A program made the position numbers and the translations under genes. Positions 13,001 through 21,189 of a DNA stretch of 64,000 nucleotides are shown in pieces (within the stretch, counting starts at the first letter, position 1; every line of letters begins with the position of its first letter). A model generated the notes under the pieces. It made no database searches. It was not told the DNA's origin and saw only the letters and a list, made by a program, of their open reading frames with translations. Source of the DNA: Blastobasis lacticolella (Eukaryota > Arthropoda > Insecta > Lepidoptera > Blastobasidae); assembly GCA_905147135.1 (NCBI GenBank), contig LR990043.1, positions 9,149,057 through 9,213,056 on the forward strand. Reading direction: 5' to 3'.

Positions 13001-16000
13001 TACGCTAATATTGTTATAACAATTAATATTATAAGCTAACAATGTAGCAATATACTTTTTGTCCTTTTGCTTGAGATACAATGTATCATTTGTACAAATA
13101 ATAACAAATTTGATGTCTAAAAATGTAAATGCGTTACTATAATGCGTTACTATATCAAATTATATAAACATGTATTCAGTCTATGAATACGTCTATTTAA
13201 CTTAGGGTCATTATTTGTGTATGGGAAAGCACACAAAGTAATTTTATTAAAATTATGGGACTGAATTTTTTGAAAACTCTACGATATCATTTCTAGTTAT
13301 TCCCATGCTATTTCCGACCATTACTATAATATTGGTACGGTCTTCATTACATTGTTGACTAGCTACATTTATTATCTCATTAAATGATCGGTTTGGCAAA
13401 CAATGATTACAAACAGATTTATTGACATCATTACTTATTAATATGCCCATGCCTTTGCCAAGCGAATCGGAATATATTATGGTGCGTATTGAACTCTTTG
13501 CCGTGTCCGTAGTGCCCGCCAATCTCGTTGTATCCACGACGGCCGGGGCGGCTGGGGTCTTGTTACGCTAATGACGACCGCGGGCTGGATGTGGGCCGCG
13601 GGGGCCGTAGAGCACGTCGATCTCCTTGCTATGGTGGCATAGGAGGTGGCCGCAATAGCCGGTGCGTCTGTGGCCTTGAATGGCTCGTCGACCGCGGGCT
13701 GGATGTAGGCCGCGTGGGCTGTAGAGCGCGTCGTTCTCCTCGCAGCGGCGGCATAAGAGGTGGCCGCGAAGGCCGGGGCGGCTGAGGCTTTGGGGGGCCC
13801 GCCGACAGCAGGTACGATGTGGGCCGCGGTGGCAGAGGTGGTCGCGACGGCCGACACCTTACACCCGGCGCCCGCGGGCTCGACGTTCACCGCAGGAGCC
13901 GCGGTGCTCGCAGCGTGCGCCTCGGGGGCGACGACAATGTTTTGCGGCTGGGGCGCGGGGCGCTGAAGCTGCGAAGCGACACACTCACATTCCTCTTCTT
14001 TGGCAGTCATCAGTCGTTCGATCATGTCCGTGTTTTCATTTGACAATTTGACCATTTCAGAGGTAGCTTCTCTTCAAGTAATGATTTCATTTTGTGCTAT
14101 TTTATATTTTCTATTTACTATATTTAAGTCTACTTGCAACTTTTTTATTTTTTTATTCATCTCGTGTCTCCGTGGTATGAGTTTGTTGCGCACGTACCAA
14201 TTTAGAATTACAATCTTCAAAATCAATTCGCAACTTTTTCGTTAATTTTTTAATTATATTTATATTAAGTAAAGATGCCATTGATGTGGTCTCATTCCAG
14301 GAATTACATAGGTCAGAAGTATTTTCAGACACTGCTTGGCGATCATGTTCTGGTTCTACTAGTTCATCATAAAGACACTGGGATTTTTGGTGTGAATCGC
14401 AAGACTGTCACTGCTCATATTTTGTTATGATATTGTGAGCCTCGCTCAGAGCTAGCTCCAGTTTTGAGATTCTGCTCAAGGCACTTGTGTAATTCCTGTG
14501 ACAGGTCTGCTGTTCTGTGAGTACGTTGCGTATCTCGTCTCTGTCCCTGGTTATTTCCAAGTACTCCTTATGCATAGATGCAAGCTCACTCTTTAACTGA
14601 GTGTTAGTGCCAATGATGCTTTGGATCTCCTGTTCTGCGTCTATGCGTTCCTCCAACAGCTGGTCGCAGAGAGTTTAAGAGCATTTCAGCTCGTCCAGCG
14701 CCAGCTGCAGCATGCATTCGATCTCCTCGCAGGCAGCGCGTCGTGTCTTCACCATATTTGAAGGTATTCGTCAGCACTGGGCGGCCTGAAACTGACAACA
14801 AACCGTAAAGATGTCCAGCTTTAAATATCATATATCATCATGACATATTTAAATATCTTCTGAACTTCTGAACCGATTTCAATTACCTAAATAAAGTTAG
14901 AATATGAGAATCTATATTATAAGAATTTTCAAAACTCGAGTTCAAACAAATCATTATTTTTCCAAAATAACCGAATAGTGGTGTCTGAAATATTCAATGA
15001 TCTTTCTCATGCGATAATGTCTTCGGCCTATTCAATAAAATATTACTATATACATTTTCCGTTGTATACATTTTCGCCATCTCGGCTCTATTTTGGGTCA
15101 TATTCGTATTAATATTTGCCGCTCACATATAATTCCGTAAAGTCGTCATCCAAGTCGTCGGTGGTCGTCCGCGGCGTCTCTTTCCCTCCTCTATCACTAA
15201 TACTCTCCTTGTATGTACGTAATGTTAATTCTTTATAATAAGAACATTAACAAAAGATAATTAAAATACATTGCAAACAATCTATAAATACATACATACA
15301 GACATTATCTATAACTTAGAAGCACTCTGTGATAGATAAAACTCTTTTACACGCTTTTTGAAAATGGCAATAGACTGGCTATCACGCACTTCGGAAGAGA
15401 AATCCAAAGCCATGCAGCATGAACAGTGAAGGAGTAGGAATAGAAATCGGAATGGTGGATAGGAATTGCCAATGAGGATCTTACACTGGATCGACATGGT
15501 TTCTCTTGTGGACGGGAGAAATGGAACTGATCACGGATCTCCGTGATATCATATCTATGAAGGAGCAGAAGGATTGTGGAGGATATTTTAGAGGGTGGAT
15601 AGGATATGAGCATTCCTTCGCAAGCGGATAGGTAGCCACTTAAGCTGAGATCGATAGCTAGATACATGGTCATATTTACGCAGACCATAGACGAAACGGA
15701 TACATAGATTTTGGAGACGTTCCAGGTTATTTAAAAGCTCCTCAGTGACATCTAGGAAACAAGGGTCTGCGTAATCGAGAAGTCAAAGTCAAAGTTTTTG
15801 CTAAAGGGAATTGGATTCCCTTCAATAAATAAATTAAATAAATAAATAATCGTGGACTAATTCACACAGCGCCATCTAGCACCAAAGTAAGCAAAGCTTG
15901 TGTTATGGGTGTTAGATAACTGATAAACTACTTATATACTTTTTTTTAAATATATACTTTTTATACATAGATCACCCAGACCCGTAACAGAAATTAAAAT

Positions 16001-19000
16001 TCATCATTTCAATTTCTGCCCGGCCGGGAATCGAACCCGGGACCTCTTGCGTGGCAGACCGGCATGTTAACCACTGAACCACTCAGGTCGTCAAATAAAT
16101 TAAAATTAAATTTTTCTTTCATTCTTGCATAGCTTTCTGTACGACTGTACCTTCACAACGATGAATAACTAAAAGGTTCTCCTAATTTCCAGTTGGCGAA
16201 AGCACATGAGCCTGGAGTATTCATTGGGAAGATCATACCGAATAACCCATCGCGCGCGTATCTCGGCTACGTCGACAAAGAAGCCTCCGAGAAGAAAATC
16301 GTAAGGGATGTGTTCACTAAAGGCGACTCTGCATTTATTTCTGGTGAGTTCAGTCAGTTTTTATACTTTTTTTGGTAAAATTTAAATATTACGTATTTGG
16401 CCGTGTGGTGTCCGGCAGAGTAGAATAGCACCATGCTCTTACACTCGTAGGTGTCGTACAAGATGACAATGTTTTCGTTTTTTTTCAAACTTCTAGAGTC
16501 TTAGTAGGCTGGAAAATGGGCAGCAGCGTTTTCCATGGTTATATTTATTACACGGTGATCTCCAACACGCCCCAAGTTTGGAGATTATGGCAAAACCCTC
16601 CCCTTTCGTGGGAGAGGCCCTAAGTTCCTATAGTGGACGACGATATGATGATAATTTACGTATATCAAATAGACTGGCCGTGTGTTGCCGGCTAGAAAGG
16701 AATATAATTAACCTTTTTTTTTCTTTTTTTTATACCTCTAAGGTGGCAAACAAGCTTGCGGCCTGATGGTAAGCAGTCACCGCAGCCTATGGACGTTTGC
16801 AATACCAGGGGCATCACCCACGCGTTGCCAACCCCTTAAAAACCTTTTAACCTCTTTCTTGAAGAACTCCCATGTTGTACTCTCCAGGGAAAACCTCTCC
16901 AGGTAGTTCATTCCACAACCTTAGTGTGCGTGGGAGAAAGTTCCTTTGGAACCGCACAATTCGCGACCAATTTGGCTCCAAGGTGTGAGGATGAACTCCC
17001 TGTCAATTGCCTTCTTGTAGGGGGCTTTTCTCTCTATTTTACCATACATGGATCTTGTATATGGCAACTAATTAGAGAGGTTAACTAGGACCTACAAGGA
17101 TAACACTTTGTATCTGACATTTTATCGACGTCATGTTTTTTTATGTTTTTGATAGGTTTTCTTGTTAATGACCACTGCATTGCGTACGCTGCGCAAAAAG
17201 GCAACTGCGTTTTTCGTGTAGCAATAGTAGGAATTCCACTTACGTAATCATCGTTAACAAACAATTTTTTGCTTGTGACCGCAAAATAGAGGGTAGACCC
17301 GTGTCGTGACAGTCGATATTCGTCTGTCAGTAGACTGAGTGGTTGGTTAACACGCTCTGCCACGCAGAGGTCCCGGGTTTGATTGCCGGCCGAGCAGAAA
17401 TTGAAATGATGCATTTTAATTTCTGTTACGGGTTGGAGTGTTATATGTATATATAATAAGTATGTAGTATATTATGTCAGTTATCTAGTCAAGGGTATAT
17501 TATGTCAGTTAACTAGCACCCATAACACAAGAATTGTCTAAGCATATTTATTTATTTATTTCCAGGCGACATCCTGTCAGCAGACGAATTAGGTTACCTA
17601 TACTTCCTGGACCGCACGGGCGACACTTTCCGCTGGCGCGGAGAGAACGTTTCCACCACTGAAGTTGAGGCCGCAGTTTCCAGGGTCGCGGGGCAACGGG
17701 ACGCCGTCGCCTATGGGGTTGAGGTCAGTTTTGGATGCTGAAGGTCTAAAGCTCATTCCGCCGACCCCTTTTCGCGATCGGGAGGCGCGATCCGAGCCAG
17801 CGCTTCATCCTTATGTCGTGGATCTTACAGTTATCCGCACGAGCCGCTTTGGTTCGTGCGAATAGTTGAAATATACCTTTATAATGCGTACGGCTGAGTA
17901 GGCACTTTACCCCGTCGAACGTAGCTAATAACTACTATGGTAAAAGCGGTTTTATTCTTTAGAATTTTCACAACTTGTAAATACATACTTATGACTTGCT
18001 GTACTTACACTATTTAAGCACTTCCAAAATGTACTTACAGCAATAGCCTCAATATTGGGCCTTGGGGAACTCCACTGAAAATATATCTCTGAATTACTAG
18101 TCTTTTAGATTTTTACTACAAATGTTTTATTTTTCATTGCATCACCAGTTCAAGATTATATTTTACATTAAATTCCGATAAACGTTTTTTTGTTTTTGTA
18201 TTTTTTATGTGAATAGTTCGTCTGATGCCTTTAAGTAATCTACCAACATGTTTCTCGCGAGCCTTTAAAAAATAATTTTGTAAATTTCTGTTATTTAACT
18301 TATAACAGATAAGGCATTTCACCACAGACTAAGTATACCGCATCCAGTTTTCTACACCTTGTCATAAAAGACATACACAACAACCAACAGAATCCAGAAA
18401 GCGTTATGAAATACCTACTCTGCACTTTATAACACTTACTTACAGCTTAATTTTTTCTACAGATACCGAACAACGAAGGGCGTGCGGGCATGTGCGGGAT
18501 CGTGGACCCCGAAGGCACTTTGGACCTGGACCAGTTAGCCCGAGACCTAGCCAAAGACCTGCCCAAATACGCAAGGCCGATATTCTTACGTATCATGACC
18601 GCCATCGATATGACTGGTAAGCTAGTCTACCTGTAAGCTAAGCTCTTAGTAAAACCATTGATTGTAGGTACCTACCTCTACCTTTACAACTGATCTTTAT
18701 TTGCTGTCCTACCGCCTAAGCCGCTGTCCTGATTGGCAAAGGTCGTGCGGCCATAGTCGTACGACGAACGTCGCCCGACCAACAGGAGACCTTAAAACCG
18801 CCCGTCGCACGAACATGCGTGCCACCGTTGTCAACTAGGACAGCACCTAACTCTTTGCGATAGATCTTATTGCTTTATGACTATCTTGTATCTTAAAGGA
18901 GCGAGCGAGATGAACTAGAAAGCTATAGATTTAGAGTTAGGCATTAGCATCCCAGGTGGGATATGATGGAATTAAAGCTCTAACTAATTATGAACACTTT

Positions 19001-19184
19001 TATCAATTGCAGTATTTCTGTTTCAGGCACATTCAAGCTGAAGAAGGTCGATTTGCAAAAAGAAGGCTACAACATATCAGTAGTTAAAGACAAATTGTAC
19101 TTTTTCGATCCAAAATTAAACAAATATGTTCCTTTAGGAGTTGAGGAGTATGAAAAAATTACTTCGGGAGCGATAAGGCTGTGA
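852..19184 (+). CDS. Fatp: Fatty acid transport protein (FATP/SLC27, ACSVL family), copy A, 12 coding exons
   Basis: Joined exons: 852-1093, 1896-2046, 2964-3201, 4177-4426, 6362-6563, 6983-7093, 7948-8029, 9176-9306, 16193-16343, 17566-17723, 18463-18616, 19027-19184 (TGA stop). Every junction is GT-AG and in phase. From the first in-frame ATG (927) the protein is 650 residues, like animal FATP1/FATP4. Family role: a membrane-bound acyl-CoA synthetase that takes up long- and very-long-chain fatty acids and activates them with ATP and CoA. Visible order: hydrophobic N-terminus (about 1-45), AMP-binding [10 protein letters not shown] (252-261), YHTAGG, YGATEGN (391-397), DRTGD (510-514) followed by RWRGEN, and a C-terminal KEGY region. 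No stop or frameshift is seen. A paralogue with identical intron phases lies downstream on the same strand. The family call is firm; the FATP1 versus FATP4 subtype and the exact N-terminus are not. Confidence 0.93.
1165..1220 (+). repeat. Fragment of dispersed repeat family B
   Basis: CCTGCTAAGTGTGGAGGTTA and the bases after it match the middle of the repeat found in full at 4739, 16398, 20525, 20780 and 30378. Only the GTGGAG.TTATGGCAA part remains. Confidence 0.5.
1710..1872 (+). repeat. Dispersed repeat family C, ending at the exon 2 acceptor of copy A
   Basis: It shares CTATGGACATCAGCAACACC, GCGTTGCC and the downstream 'catccaaatcggcg'-type segment with copies at 16735, 51826 and 61800. 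Such copies are common in lepidopteran introns. It ends roughly 25 bases before exon 2. An open frame through it is fortuitous. Confidence 0.65.
1872..1878 (+). promoter_or_regulatory. Consensus branch-point motif TACTAAC before exon 2 of copy A
   Basis: TACTAAC lies 16 bases before the AG at 1894-1895, followed by a T-rich tract. It is a perfect match to the canonical branch-point sequence. It sits at the inner edge of a dispersed repeat, so it may have arrived with, or survived, that insertion. This is inferred from sequence only. Confidence 0.55.
1896..2046 (+). CDS. Fatp: FATP copy A, coding exon 2
   Basis: 151 nt, exactly the length of the copy B counterpart. It encodes [10 protein letters not shown]...[19 protein letters not shown] and then WTFQQ, which aligns with the PDIFHE, RHP.K.C and FEGE.WTF segments of FATPs just before the AMP-binding domain. 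Acceptor TTTTTCAG, donor GTAAGT; it ends on a codon boundary. The open frame upstream of the acceptor is repeat DNA, not coding sequence. Confidence 0.92.
2047..2963 (+). other. Intron 2 of FATP copy A, no recognised element
   Basis: A 917-bp AT-rich intron with GT and AG ends. I saw no open frame of interest, no SINE and no clear inverted repeat. Confidence 0.6.
2964..3201 (+). CDS. Fatp: FATP copy A, coding exon 3
   Basis: 238 nt, the same length as in copy B. It begins [20 protein letters not shown] and contains the typical FATP segment [18 protein letters not shown] followed by PLINTNQ and HSINIAKCD. This is the first part of the ATP-grasping N-domain. Acceptor AACACAG, donor GTTAGT; it ends one base into a codon. 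Confidence 0.93.
3730..4076 (-). mobile_element. tRNA-derived SINE, family A (antisense in intron 3 of copy A)
   Basis: On the minus strand it begins with a tRNA-like head (box A-like GGCCGAGCGGTTAAGG and box B GGTTCGAATTCCG), followed by the body 'ctcagaaaatag...acatcgtgatgaaac' and the tail 'gatcatagtcaaggcggac'. The full-length match in the opposite orientation is 50165-50492. Pol III promoter boxes are recognisable, but the tRNA does not fold, so this is a SINE and not a tRNA gene. Confidence 0.8.
4177..4426 (+). CDS. Fatp: FATP copy A, coding exon 4 (AMP-binding P-loop)
   Basis: 250 nt, one codon longer than copy B. It carries a variable linker ([12 protein letters not shown]...), then [22 protein letters not shown], the AMP-binding signature whose glycines and lysine position ATP. 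The signature is intact at residues 252-261. Acceptor CATTTTAG, donor GTGAGT. A SINE ends about 100 bases upstream of the acceptor. Confidence 0.95.
4739..5003 (-). repeat. Dispersed repeat family B, minus strand (intron 4 of copy A)
   Basis: The minus strand reads TGGCCGTGTGGTGTCCGGCG, GGCGACTAATGTCTTCGAGG, TGGGCAGCAGCG and ends in GGGCTGTGATGATG. Six copies or fragments of this family are in the window. No coding capacity or tRNA head is evident; its class is uncertain. Confidence 0.7.
5148..5350 (-). mobile_element. SINE family A fragment lacking its tRNA head
   Basis: It matches the 3' part of the family A SINE (GGTCCGCCTTGACCATGATC, GGAGCGACTGCCATCTGACC-like and CCCTCACCGTAAGAGCAT) but stops before the tRNA-like region. 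5' truncation is typical of retroposed copies. Confidence 0.65.
5351..6361 (+). other. Rest of intron 4 of FATP copy A
   Basis: AT-rich sequence without a recognised gene or repeat. The polypyrimidine tract and acceptor CTCCCCCAG before exon 5 are clear. Confidence 0.5.
6362..6563 (+). CDS. Fatp: FATP copy A, coding exon 5
   Basis: 202 nt. It encodes [12 protein letters not shown]...[15 protein letters not shown] and then [13 protein letters not shown]. The [10 protein letters not shown] stretch is a conserved core motif of acyl-CoA synthetases. It is one codon longer than the copy B exon, near LGSLKTSD. Acceptor CCCCCAG, donor GTTAGT; it ends on a codon boundary. Confidence 0.94.
6595..6740 (+). 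pseudogene. RTE-type LINE, C-terminal reverse-transcriptase fragment
   Basis: It contains 'aacctgccggtatgaagtcc...aggtaggcctgaagcgatgg...gaggatgccgaagaccaggcc', the decayed remains of the R.RGRPK.RW..D...GL...DA.DRA block at the end of RTE-clade polymerases. The same block occurs on the minus strand at 8565-8985 and 42235-42495. It is interrupted by stops. Confidence 0.5.
6983..7093 (+). CDS. Fatp: FATP copy A, coding exon 6
   Basis: 111 nt, both ends on codon boundaries, equal in length to copy B. It encodes [19 protein letters not shown] and continues to VYGNGMRPT, matching the FATP segment YIGE.CRYL...R...GNG.RP. Acceptor GATTCCAG, donor GTAAGA. Confidence 0.94.
7545..7810 (+). repeat. 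Imperfect direct duplication in intron 6 of copy A
   Basis: Two degenerate copies (about 7545-7640 and 7730-7810) share CTGGATCG, TTGATAAAATATGAAT or TTGATGAAATATGAAT, and AATGATATTC. The spacing is about 185 bases. The origin is unknown. Confidence 0.45.
7948..8029 (+). CDS. Fatp: FATP copy A, coding exon 7 (YGATEGN motif)
   Basis: 82 nt, equal in length to copy B. It encodes [20 protein letters not shown] followed by TEGNANI. The YGATEGN motif (residues 391-397) is the FATP form of the conserved adenylate-forming YG.TE loop. Acceptor CTTTTCAG, donor GTAAGT. Confidence 0.93.
8310..8345. repeat. GGTA/TACC microsatellite with fold-back
   Basis: A short run of GTAGGTAGGTAGGTAG is followed by its complement CTACCTACC, so it can fold back. 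Similar (TACC)n tracts occur at 3600-3650 and around 32 kb. Confidence 0.6.
8565..8985 (-). pseudogene. RTE-type LINE fragment (C-terminal end), minus strand
   Basis: Read on the minus strand, it has the decayed R.RGRPKKRW / RREDA.D... block and the upstream RWFGHV-like region of RTE polymerases. It matches 42235-42495 closely (shared 'cctcgcgtcgtaagc' and 'ctcagcgatgtc'). Several stops; no intact frame. Confidence 0.55.
9176..9306 (+). CDS. Fatp: FATP copy A, coding exon 8 (shares 71 identical bases with copy B)
   Basis: 131 nt, one codon longer than copy B. It encodes [20 protein letters not shown], then YPIAIIK, and ends GLCQ. Bases 9184-9254 are identical to 52249-52319 in copy B, far more similar than other exon pairs. 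Acceptor GATTCCAG, donor GTAAAA. It is followed by a 6.9-kb intron filled with a LINE. Confidence 0.93.
10290..12953 (-). pseudogene. LINE ORF2 remnant: endonuclease plus reverse transcriptase
   Basis: Read 5' to 3' on the minus strand: a partial APE endonuclease ([38 protein letters not shown] at 12953-12468); a linker with the RT start ([17 protein letters not shown] at 12357-11611); the RT core with [39 protein letters not shown] and FADDTSLIF (11565-10654); then the C-terminal tail (10640-10290). The second half of the endonuclease (GDFN and SDH motifs) appears deleted. Frameshifts or stops separate the pieces. Confidence 0.85.
13253..14831 (-). pseudogene. LINE ORF1 remnant with coiled coil, Ala-rich repeats and esterase-like start
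   Basis: From the 5' side (high coordinates): a coiled coil ([20 protein letters not shown], 14656-14408), an Ala/Pro/Thr-rich segment with internal near-repeats ([15 protein letters not shown] and [15 protein letters not shown], 14055-13477), and an SGNH-hydrolase-like start ([13 protein letters not shown] and [14 protein letters not shown], 13537-13253). Esterase-type ORF1 is known for CR1-group LINEs. Several frame breaks are present. Confidence 0.65.
15105..15190 (-). pseudogene. Short RTE-type LINE fragment
   Basis: The minus strand reads CGCCGCGGACGACCACCGAC and continues 'gacttggatgacgac', encoding an RGRP-like PTTWMTT segment as in RTE polymerase C-termini. Very short. Confidence 0.35.
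15225..15790 (-). pseudogene. Jockey-like LINE, C-terminal RT fragment and tail
   Basis: The minus strand encodes pieces of the [19 protein letters not shown] and LKWLPIR.RR segments and then [20 protein letters not shown], the typical C-terminal end of jockey/CR1-type reverse transcriptases. The frame shifts at least once. It lies upstream of, and separate from, the main LINE in this intron. Confidence 0.65.
15850..16092 (-). mobile_element. tRNA-derived SINE, family E, minus strand
   Basis: The minus strand starts GACCTGAGTGGTTCAGTGGT and carries a box B-like GGTCCCGGGTTCGATTCCCG, then 'cagaaattgaaatgatg' and ends near 'acacccataacacaagc'. It matches 17320-17540 in the opposite orientation. 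The head is tRNA-like, but the body is SINE sequence. It ends 100 bases before exon 9. Confidence 0.75.
16193..16343 (+). CDS. Fatp: FATP copy A, coding exon 9
   Basis: 151 nt, equal to copy B. It encodes [14 protein letters not shown]...[15 protein letters not shown] and [13 protein letters not shown], matching the FATP segment GEPG.L.G.I...F.GY....A..KK...DVF..GD. Acceptor AATTTCCAG, donor GTGAGT. Confidence 0.93.
16398..16660 (+). repeat. Dispersed repeat family B, plus strand (intron 9 of copy A)
   Basis: It begins GGCCGTGTGGTGTCCGGCAG and continues through GTCGTACAAG, GGAAAATGGGCAGCAGCG and GGGAGAGGCCCTAAG to a GATGATGATAA end. A piece of its start recurs at 16675-16700. Confidence 0.7.
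16735..16985 (+). repeat. Dispersed repeat family C, plus strand
   Basis: A T-rich leader, then GCGGCCTGATGGTAAGCAGT, CCTATGGACGTTTGCAATAC, GCGTTGCCAACC, and 'ttcattccacaacc'. It matches copies at 1710, 51826 and 61800. The family is widespread in Lepidoptera; no protein is encoded. Confidence 0.65.
17320..17540 (+). mobile_element. tRNA-derived SINE, family E, running into the exon 10 acceptor
   Basis: tRNA-like head ACTGAGTGGTTGGTTAACAC with box B GGTCCCGGGTTTGATTGCCG, then 'cagaaattgaaatgatgc', 'tttctgttacggg' and the tail 'tagcacccataacacaag'. The ATTT-rich tail merges into TTATTTATTTATTTCCAG of exon 10, so the SINE may supply that acceptor's T-rich tract. A short 'attatgtcagtta' duplication lies inside. 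Confidence 0.75.
17566..17723 (+). CDS. Fatp: FATP copy A, coding exon 10 (FATP/VLACS signature)
   Basis: 158 nt, equal to copy B. It encodes [20 protein letters not shown] followed by [15 protein letters not shown], the catalytic FATP/very-long-chain acyl-CoA synthetase signature with the conserved Asp and Arg at the hinge (residues 510-520). Acceptor TTATTTCCAG lies directly against the tail of a SINE; donor is GTCAGT. Confidence 0.94.
18030..18330 (-). pseudogene. LINE reverse-transcriptase fragment in intron 10 of copy A
   Basis: The minus strand encodes [13 protein letters not shown] and then a stop; GVPQG.IL is a signature of LINE reverse transcriptases. The upstream minus-strand sequence has an open frame ([17 protein letters not shown]...) that I cannot place. 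Too short to classify. Confidence 0.4.
18463..18616 (+). CDS. Fatp: FATP copy A, coding exon 11
   Basis: 154 nt, equal to copy B. It encodes [20 protein letters not shown], then [13 protein letters not shown] and IDMTG, the C-terminal subdomain of FATPs (EGRAGMA... and L...ARP.FLR). Acceptor TTTTCTACAG, donor GTAAGC. Confidence 0.94.
18722..18845. mobile_element. Small MITE-like inverted-repeat element in intron 11 of copy A
   Basis: About 125 bp with ends GCTGTCCTGATTGGCA and the reverse complement GCTGTCCTAGTTGACA. The interior is GC-rich with several internal complementary CGTCGxACGA-type stretches. Confidence 0.55.
19027..19184 (+). CDS. Fatp: FATP copy A, last coding exon 12 and stop
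   Basis: It encodes [15 protein letters not shown] and ends SGAIRL followed by TGA at 19182-19184. The TFK.KK..L.KEG block is the C-terminal FATP segment with the lysine-rich region of the acyl-CoA synthetase C-domain. It is one codon shorter than copy B. Acceptor CTGTTTCAG. No canonical AATAAA is seen in the next kilobase, so the 3' end is not resolved. Confidence 0.93.
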
Positions 19185-19774
19185 TCTTTTACTATTAGGT
19201 TATTAATATTATAAAATAGGCTTGTTGTAGTGGATGTGGAAGGATGCGAGAATTTAAGGGCATGGGAGTACGAATGATGTTTTGATTAAATTATTTAGAA
19301 TTGTTTTAGATACATGAGGCATGACAATTGTAATGACGTTGAGGTACAGACCGTAAAATTACAACGGTTCACGAGCTATGATTATGAAATCTTTGCCTTA
19401 TAGACTAAAGAACACAACGCATGAATTCGATTAAAAATAGGTAATTAAGATTACCTACTCATCTTGCAGGAACATAAGCATAGGTAGGTACAATACAAGA
19501 GCATAAGTGCTTGACCACCTTAAGAATCATATTCCTGTGTAGTTTCTGGAAGCTTTTATTTATTTATCAGTTCATTGTACACCGAAATGGTAAGATGGCG
19601 AATTGATAGCATTCATTAAAAAAAAATTATTTCTTCTTTAAAAATGCCCTTGGGGTCAAGGACGAGATTTATTTATTTATTTGCTTCCACAAAGTTATTA
19701 CAGTAATAATGTAAATACAATATGGACCCGGTAGGGCTCAGAAATTTGGGATGAAAAGATATTTGGGCATAAGG

Positions 19775-19859
19775 GACAGCTAATGCCAATAATAAGATAT
19801 TTGGTCCATCTTTTGGTTAAAGATGGACCAAATATCTTAAATGTTGCTGTAGCTGTAAA
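19775..19859. repeat. Long hairpin with a perfect 21-bp stem and 5-nt loop, 3' of FATP copy A
   Basis: Arms 19793-19813 and 19819-19839 are exact complements with a 5-base loop. Pairing continues outward with bulges to ACAGCTA on the left and TAGCTGT on the right, giving an imperfect stem of about 40 bp. It is 0.6 kb after the copy A stop. It could be a fold-back element or a small-RNA precursor; sequence alone does not decide. Confidence 0.75.
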
Positions 19860-20524
19860 GGAACATTTTCTTGTAGCGGTAATGCACTTCTGTTCTTGTA
19901 CTATACCTACATTTAGAACGATATTAGGTAGCGTACCTACAACTGTTTGATATATTATGTACACTATTTATACTAAGTATACCTACAACATCTATTGTAT
20001 CTAATTTGTATTGAAATCACTATGTTTGTGTGATGCCAGTGGCACTGCCGACCGATTATAGTTTATCCAGTGTTAAGAATGTTGCTCAAAATACCCGTTA
20101 GGTTCCATCAGAAATTATGTCATAAATATACCTATATCTGTCCAGACTGACTTGTTTTATTTGGTTAATGAAATTATGTATTTAAATGGATAATGTGCAG
20201 CAGTATTCGTTGAAATTCACATTCTATGTGTTTCTTCTATAATTCTCGACATCTCTACACAATATACGTAGCGTGATTGATACGGCAAGTCGTGATTTTG
20301 GGCATTGCTTGTTCACCAAATAAGACAAGTCAGTTTAAACAGATCATACATACATATTTGTATAAATAACTTACTTACATAGGTATTTAAAGAATGTATT
20401 GTAGATATAGTTAAGTGTCCATATGGTTTTGTACTTAGGTACCTACCTACTGTTTGTAATATCAAAAATTATATAAAGAAAATATTGATGATATATTTCA
20501 GTATTTTATTTAAGTATTCCAAAG

Positions 20525-20768
20525 ACAAGCCGTGTGGTGTCCGGCAGGGTAGAATAGTACCAACCCCTTACACTCGTGGGCGATTAGTCGCCTTGTACAT
20601 ATTCGAGGCAAAAAATCTAGTCTCCATAGTCTGGAAAATGGGAAAGAGCGTTTTCCATTGTTATATTTATAACACTGCGATCTCCAACCCACCTGCAGAG
20701 CGTGGAAATTATGGCAATAATCTTTCGTGGTAGGGGCCCTAAGTTCTGCAGTGGACTGATATGGGCTG
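20525..20768 (+). repeat. Dispersed repeat family B, first of two tandem copies
   Basis: It starts AAGCCGTGTGGTGTCCGGCA and ends GGACTGATATGGGCTGTGAT. A second copy follows within 15 bases. Confidence 0.7.
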
Positions 20769-20779
20769 TGATGATTACA

Positions 20780-20990
20780 AAGGCATGCCGCATGGCGTCC
20801 GTCAGAGTAGAATAGCACCAACTACATACACTCGTGGGTGTAGTATGAGGCGACTAAAATTTTCGAGGCAAAAGATTAAGAGTTTTCGTAGGCTGGAAAA
20901 TGGACAGCTGCGTTTTTCATTGTTAAATTTATAACACTGCGATCTCCAATCCGCCTGCCAAGCTATGAGCTAGCTATTAGTGGGAGAGGG
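20780..20990 (+). repeat. Dispersed repeat family B, second tandem copy
   Basis: It matches the preceding copy: AGGCATGCCGCATGGCGTCC at the start, GGAAAATGGACAGC and CACTGCGATCTCCAA inside. It is truncated at the 3' end near GTGGGAGAGGG. Confidence 0.6.
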
Positions 20991-21189
20991 TAACCGGTAG
21001 GTATGCCTAGCAGACGGATTTATTCCTTTGTATGGACTTACTGACAGCCCTGTAGTAGAATCCTACATGGAAAATTTGTAGGCTTTTGTACGAGGAATAG
21101 CCGTTTTGCCAGAGCCACAGAATATGGATCCAGACCGTCGACCGTCTGTCAGCAGGGGGACACAGGCGCGGATCCAGGGGGGGGGGAAT

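Larger units (their letters stand above)
9500..14831 (-). mobile_element. Decayed CR1/jockey-superfamily LINE in intron 8 of copy A
   Basis: Minus-strand element with a GC-rich 3' region (about 9600-9800 in window coordinates), ORF2 remains at 10290-12953 and ORF1 remains at 13253-14831. It is antisense to the host gene and accounts for most of this 6.9-kb intron. ORF2 is broken into four frames and ORF1 into several, so the copy is dead. Boundaries are approximate because no target-site duplication was found. Confidence 0.8.

Noticed and set aside
13528..14043. Plus-strand Gly/Arg/Ala-rich open frames
   Set aside because: They are the antisense shadow of the LINE ORF1 Ala/Pro/Thr-rich segment on the minus strand.
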